In this document: in pieces, positions 62,004 through 64,000 of the stretch
How positions within the stretch are numbered: position 1 is the first letter of the stretch
Layout: every line of letters begins with the position of its first letter
Origin: Microvelia longipes
Taxonomy: Eukaryota > Arthropoda > Insecta > Hemiptera > Veliidae
Assembly (NCBI GenBank): GCA_018340805.1
Contig: JACMZG010000008.1
Span: 11,844,451 to 11,908,450 of the forward strand
Direction of reading: 5' to 3'
DNA: 64,000 bases
The notes under the pieces: generated by a model
Seen by the model: only the letters and a program-made list of their open reading frames with translations
What the model was told of the DNA's origin: nothing
Database searches by the model: none
Program-made: the position numbers and the translations under genes

Positions 62004-62615
62004 TATATTATTATTATAATAATATATTATATTATATAATATATTAAATATTAAAGTAAAATTTCAAAAACTTTTTTTTCAAGTATGGCAAGATAATGCC
62101 GTCTTCACCTGAGGCTTTATTAAGAGCGGCTTTTTTGTAAAACAATGTATGTATGAGTGTGTATGTGTGTATTATGTGTATGTATGTATGTGTATGTAAT
62201 ATAATATATTTCAATCCCTGTATTAATTTAAAATTAATTTACTAGTTTATTTTCAAAATTATAAGTATTTTAAAAACATTGAAAATTTACGATAATCTAT
62301 TAGAAGTTAAAAAAAAAAAAAAATAAAATTTTAGTATTAAAATATTAAATTCATCAAAATAAAATGATAAATAATGATAAACAGAAGATTGATACGAAAA
62401 AGAAAGAAGATTACAATTAAAGAAAAGAAAAAAAATAAAAAAGAATCATAATTATTCTTGAACCAAATGCTACAACTAAAATAAAATGAAAGCAAAAAGA
62501 AAAAGAAGATAAAAGATCAACATGTTATGCGAAAGCGGTGCATGTTTAGAAATAAAAAGCCATAGCAGGGATACTGTTATGGTAAATTAAAAAATATATA
62601 TATATATATATATAT

Positions 62616-62653
<38 letters not shown>

Positions 62654-62870
62654 ATATATAATCAATAATCAGTTATTACCTGTTGGTAATGAGCTAAAGA
62701 TTTATGCATAGCTATGGCTCTGTCAGGCTGACCAGCCAGAACATAGAGGGTTTCAGCAGATTGATAATCTCCCAGTGATTCCTGTGATTCCCCTTCCTTG
62801 AGTAACATCTCACTTAGCACGTCACTGTCCATATGACCTTCCCCAACTGCTCTACCTTTTTCCCATTCAC
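35703..62870 (-). CDS. IFT172: intraflagellar transport protein 172, C-terminal half (14 exons)
   Basis: Fourteen minus-strand exons join into one open frame of about 792 residues ending in TAG at 35703. Each has AG acceptor and GT donor and matching phase. They are, 5' to 3': 62680-62870, 56988-57170, 55356-55502, 54569-54723, 52596-52779, 51301-51492, 49672-49789, 46881-47025, 43116-43302, 42377-42544, 40269-40478, 39130-39366, 38173-38307, 35703-35831. The product is the largest IFT-B peripheral subunit, which moves on axonemal microtubules and acts in anterograde/retrograde turnaround at the ciliary tip. Recognisable text includes [57 protein letters not shown] and DKAFYEAGV. The human protein is about 1,750 residues, so the N-terminal WD40 domains and early TPR-like repeats lie beyond the right edge. 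All 14 exons encode the helical TPR-like C-terminal half. Confidence 0.95.
36420..37141 (-). pseudogene. LINE reverse transcriptase C-terminal fragment
   Basis: Frame 36884-37141 has [20 protein letters not shown], the thumb-side signature of jockey/CR1-type RT. Frame-broken sequence to ~36420 continues with [20 protein letters not shown] and LPQCVKN, the usual C-terminal end. It lies in the last IFT172 intron, in the same orientation as the gene. Confidence 0.75.
37840..38064 (-). pseudogene. LINE reverse transcriptase fragment (palm/thumb side)
   Basis: [20 protein letters not shown] and [18 protein letters not shown] are the stretch that follows the YADD motif in RT. It is probably the upstream part of the same element as 36420-37141, separated by ~700 bp of unrelated sequence. 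Confidence 0.65.
38173..38307 (-). CDS. IFT172: IFT172 exon
   Basis: Forty-five codons, [20 protein letters not shown] to [10 protein letters not shown]. It is more divergent than its neighbours: shorter before PCL and longer after WPVL than the vertebrate protein. Confidence 0.85.
39130..39366 (-). CDS. IFT172: IFT172 exon
   Basis: Seventy-nine codons, [20 protein letters not shown] to SMDQNIDM, phase 0 at both ends. Confidence 0.95.
39503..39786 (+). mobile_element. dispersed ~300-bp MITE-like repeat, copy B
   Basis: CATAGAGGTATTATTAAAGAGG, AAATTTTGAAACATCGAG, ATAATCAAATAATCAG and AGAGCCCCTGAGAGCCC match copy A. In an IFT172 intron, antisense. Confidence 0.7.
40269..40478 (-). CDS. IFT172: IFT172 exon
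   Basis: Seventy codons, [20 protein letters not shown] to [10 protein letters not shown] chose the acceptor ctatgag|GTG, which has a pyrimidine tract and gives a family-like length. An alternative AG at 40506-40507 would add nine codons in the same frame. Confidence 0.88.
41785..42245. repeat. minisatellite, ~28-bp unit (AATATCAAAAAGCTGACAAT)
   Basis: About 16 imperfect units with ATTTAAAT between, 130 bases from an IFT172 exon. Confidence 0.9.
42377..42544 (-). CDS. IFT172: IFT172 exon
   Basis: Fifty-six codons, [20 protein letters not shown] to NLRDMFHQL, phase 0. GAP..QNFNIY is a family signature. Confidence 0.95.
43116..43302 (-). CDS. IFT172: IFT172 exon
   Basis: One base completes Arg, then 62 codons, [20 protein letters not shown] to [10 protein letters not shown]. 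Confidence 0.95.
43456..43537. repeat. (AT)n microsatellite
   Basis: TA-rich run in an IFT172 intron. Confidence 0.9.
44470..44670. repeat. (AT)n microsatellite
   Basis: About 200 bases of interrupted TA repeats next to the second assembly gap. Confidence 0.95.
44847..45644. other. assembly gap, 798 N
   Basis: Undetermined bases in an IFT172 intron. Flanking exons join in frame, so no coding exon is expected inside. Confidence 0.99.
46007..46164. mobile_element. GC-patched MITE, copy 2
   Basis: ATGCTACTATGCAGCAAAGG at the left and TTTGCTGCCTATTAGCAT at the right are inverted. The outer bases AATAGTAT/ATACTATT extend the inversion. Shorter relative of 29847-30073. Confidence 0.75.
46547..46800. 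repeat. (AT)n microsatellite
   Basis: Interrupted TA repeats. The right part forms the loop of the palindrome at 46695-46832. Confidence 0.95.
46695..46832. repeat. 40-bp inverted repeat around an AT loop
   Basis: 46695-46734 is complementary to 46792-46832 with a single one-base indel. The right arm ends 48 bases from an IFT172 exon. Confidence 0.85.
46881..47025 (-). CDS. IFT172: IFT172 exon
   Basis: Two bases complete the Ala, then [20 protein letters not shown] to IAQQLEP and two bases (AG) of an Arg codon. The next exon supplies the A, so the 798-N gap between them is intronic. Confidence 0.93.
47838..49606 (-). mobile_element. ORF1-only LINE copy with 13-bp target duplication
   Basis: CATTCTTTGGGTT at 47838-47850 and 49594-49606 flanks 1,743 bp. 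On the minus strand the element starts at 49593, carries a broken ORF1 (49129-48431), a ~580-bp 3' region, and ends in a (TTTA)n tail at ~47851-47870. No endonuclease or RT sequence lies between. It is inserted in an IFT172 intron in the gene's orientation. Confidence 0.75.
48431..49129 (-). pseudogene. LINE ORF1 (coiled coil plus RRM-like), frameshifted
   Basis: It starts [20 protein letters not shown]. Frameshifts follow through a helical segment (KLKEA.DRLIYLE in pieces), then an open frame 48431-48865 with [30 protein letters not shown] and [12 protein letters not shown]. This is the layout of RRM-type ORF1 proteins of insect LINEs. The tail is lysine-rich. It lacks a CCHC knuckle, unlike the other two ORF1s in the window. 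Confidence 0.7.
49672..49789 (-). CDS. IFT172: IFT172 exon
   Basis: Thirty-nine codons, [20 protein letters not shown] to QVAKVL, plus one base of a split Ala codon. The ORF1-only LINE at 47851-49593 is inserted 78 bases beyond the donor. Confidence 0.88.
50030..50255. repeat. minisatellite, ~34-bp unit (TTATTCCCTCTTGTAGAGGA)
   Basis: About six or seven imperfect units also containing AGTTTAGTGTCACT, in an IFT172 intron. Confidence 0.9.
51301..51492 (-). CDS. IFT172: IFT172 exon
   Basis: Sixty-four codons, [20 protein letters not shown] to AVNSYLK, phase 0 at both ends. Confidence 0.95.
52005..52545. repeat. minisatellite, ~60-bp unit
   Basis: Nine units of AGTAATTCTGTAAGTAAATA...GTATATGAAAGAAATAAAAG. 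The tyrosine/phenylalanine-rich minus-strand frames here are artefacts of the array. Confidence 0.95.
52596..52779 (-). CDS. IFT172: IFT172 exon
   Basis: One base completes the split Met, followed by 61 codons, [20 protein letters not shown] to VHQYK. A 60-bp minisatellite begins ~50 bases beyond the donor. Confidence 0.95.
53129..53705 (+). mobile_element. tRNA-derived SINE, copy 1
   Basis: A polymerase III head is visible: an A-box-like GTGGTGTAGTGGTTAAGG (~53142-53159) and B box GGTTCAATCCC (53199-53209). A long body follows (GAAGGGACGTAAAGCCAGTG; GTTAAAGATCCC; GAGTCAGTGAAAATATGTAT) with a 3' end of CCTGGTAGTTACTACCACT and an (ATT/ACT) simple tail. It is in an IFT172 intron, antisense to the gene. 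Confidence 0.85.
54569..54723 (-). CDS. IFT172: IFT172 exon
   Basis: It starts [20 protein letters not shown] and ends KPKEAVL plus the first two bases of a Met codon completed in the next exon. Confidence 0.95.
55027..55090. repeat. (AT)n microsatellite
   Basis: TA repeat run in an IFT172 intron. Confidence 0.9.
55356..55502 (-). CDS. IFT172: IFT172 exon
   Basis: Forty-nine codons, [20 protein letters not shown] to IDYACDSYQ, phase 0 at both ends. VAYLWAKSL is one of the most conserved strings of the family. Confidence 0.95.
56396..56957 (+). mobile_element. tRNA-derived SINE, copy 2
   Basis: Same head, body and tail as copy 1, with B box at 56481-56491 and ~23 extra bases between the A and B boxes. 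The tail ends ~30 bases from an IFT172 donor site. Confidence 0.85.
56988..57170 (-). CDS. IFT172: IFT172 exon
   Basis: Sixty-one codons, [20 protein letters not shown] to MWEQAYK, phase 0 at both ends. The 3' end of an antisense SINE lies only ~30 bases beyond its donor. Confidence 0.95.
57430..59680 (+). mobile_element. 5'-truncated LINE: endonuclease end plus reverse transcriptase
   Basis: 57502-58020 has the end of an endonuclease domain ([23 protein letters not shown]). Then, with several frame changes, come [63 protein letters not shown], the catalytic FADD at 58981-58992, and the C-terminal region in 59264-59677 ([30 protein letters not shown]). No RNase H was seen. Jockey/CR1-like. 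Antisense within an IFT172 intron. Confidence 0.8.
59640..59870 (+). repeat. tandem array at the LINE 3' end, ~43-bp unit
   Basis: Five copies of ATACTAGAAACTCCTTGTTA...TTTAATGTTCCTAATTACC. The first overlaps the end of the LINE coding frame, so the array is an amplified 3' end. Confidence 0.85.
59880..60840. other. AT-rich intron sequence
   Basis: (TAAA)n tracts near 59966-60065; no ORF supported. Confidence 0.4.
60880..61797 (+). pseudogene. second LINE reverse transcriptase fragment
   Basis: Around 60900-61040 the text [19 protein letters not shown] and FADDCVLY marks the RT palm. [17 protein letters not shown] (61195-61250) is the thumb region. The open frame 61414-61797 ([43 protein letters not shown]) is the C-terminal end. 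Stops and shifts throughout the first half make it a relic, from a different family than 57430-59680. Confidence 0.75.
61930..62000. repeat. (AT)n microsatellite
   Basis: TA repeat run. Confidence 0.9.
62595..62660. repeat. (AT)n microsatellite next to an IFT172 exon
   Basis: TA repeat run ending about 20 bases from the donor at 62679. Confidence 0.9.
62680..62870 (-). CDS. IFT172: IFT172 exon (first in window)
   Basis: It starts with the last two bases of a split codon, then [20 protein letters not shown], and ends [11 protein letters not shown] before gtaata. TPR-like. The next residues ([13 protein letters not shown]) follow in the exon at 57170, so no exon is missing from the 5.5-kb intron between. 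Confidence 0.9.
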
Positions 62871-63239
62871 CTTAAGAACAGTTGTTACAACAACATAGCA
62901 CGTTAATAACAACGACACAGGTTATTATGATAGAAAGATAGGTAAAAATAACAAAGTGAATTGGTAACATTAACACAGCATAATTATAACAATGACTCGT
63001 CCTATTGGTATAAATAAATAAATTAATTAATAAAAAAAATAATTAATTAATTAAAATTACTTAACAGATTGGTGAAAATGATAAGACAGAAAAATAATGA
63101 TGAATAAACAGATTGGTGATAATTAAATAGGAGATTAATAAAAATTATAAAATAGAACAATAACAATGAATCAACGATAATAACATTAAAATAGAAGATT
63201 TCGAATAACACTAATAGGAGATTAGTAACAATGGAATAC

Positions 63240-63655
63240 AATTAGAATGAATAGGAGATTAAGTAACAATGGAATAGAGATTAGTAACAATGGATGGAGA
63301 TAGGAGATTAGTAACAATGGAGATAGGGATTAGTAACAATGAATAGGAGATTAGTAACACACATAGGAGATTAGAACAATGGAATAGGATTAGTAACAGT
63401 AGGAGATTAGTAACAATGGAATAGGATATTAGTAACAATGGAATAGGAGATTAGTAACAATGGAATAGGAGATTAGTAACAATGGAATAGGAGATTAGTA
63501 ACAATGGAATAGGAGATTAGTACCAATGGAATAGGAGATTAGTAACAATGGAATAGGAGATTAGTAACAATTAGGAGATTAGTAACAATGGAATAGGAGG
63601 ATTAGTACCAATGAATAGGAGATTAGTAACAAGGAATAGGAGATTAGTAACATTA
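63240..63655. repeat. minisatellite, 22-bp unit (AATAGGAGATTAGTAACAATGG)
   Basis: About 18 units with small deletions. The remaining 63656-64000 holds no recognisable exon. Confidence 0.95.
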
Positions 63656-64000
63656 ATTATCCAACACTTAGACATTAATATATCCAATGGATACAGTGGC
63701 GTGTTCACAACAAATGTGCTCATCCATACACTATTAATGCAACACACCAAATTATTTTTGACTTTTGGTATATATGGAAGCTGAAACATTGACAAAATTG
63801 AAAAAGTGGGTGTTACGTTTTTGTTAATGCAATGTTTCTCCCTTCTAATAGTATGAGTTATGGCATTCTCATGGCTACTCACATATTCATTATGATCTTA
63901 CTATAAATTATATCTTATACATCTAAAGGGTTAGGTATAGATCATAAAAAAGATAGATAAGTAAGTTCAAGACGTATAATTAATTATTAAATAGTATAGA

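Noticed and set aside
63240..63655. Possible CRISPR array
   Set aside because: The units are contiguous with no unique spacers of constant length, in a eukaryotic intron; it is a minisatellite.

Overview
The window is nuclear DNA of an animal, most likely an arthropod and possibly a hemipteroid insect. It is very AT-rich. It carries spliced genes with GT-AG introns, a mitochondrial ribosomal protein gene, the ciliary gene IFT172, and many non-LTR retrotransposons, tRNA-derived SINEs, DNA transposons and minisatellites. No bacterial-type operon or organelle gene is present. The arthropod placement is inference: it rests on a TATA/TCAGT-type core promoter and on the look of the retrotransposon ORFs and of the IFT172 C-terminus. 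There are two assembly gaps (18457-18556, 44847-45644).

Layout. 1-900: broken capsid-like gene fragment, a TATA/initiator pair and a short ORF. 900-4540: minisatellites, an ORF1-only non-LTR element bounded by target-site duplications, and two copies of an inverted-repeat element. 4540-10100: no genes; several minisatellite families, a higher-order repeat and a cluster of nested hairpins. 10100-14000: MITE-like elements and simple repeats. 14009-15500: a complete foldback-type DNA transposon built of inverted copies of an 11-bp unit. 15662-16129: intact mRpS17 on +, followed by a 533-bp MITE. 18704-19277 and 19941-29679: a short and a 9.7-kb member of one hAT-like family, both with 8-bp duplications; the long one contains a nearly complete LINE with endonuclease, reverse transcriptase and RNase H. 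29680-35700: dispersed repeats, no gene recognised. 35703-62870: the 3' half of IFT172 on the minus strand, 14 exons encoding the last ~792 residues, with the 5' half beyond the right edge.

Only two host genes can be supported, mRpS17 and IFT172, and they are functionally unrelated (mitochondrial translation; intraflagellar transport). The IFT172 introns hold most of the repeats in the right half: four LINE fragments, an ORF1-only LINE, two SINE copies, a MITE and at least four minisatellites. The junction phases of the 14 exons agree throughout, and they show that the second assembly gap lies inside one intron and removes no coding sequence.
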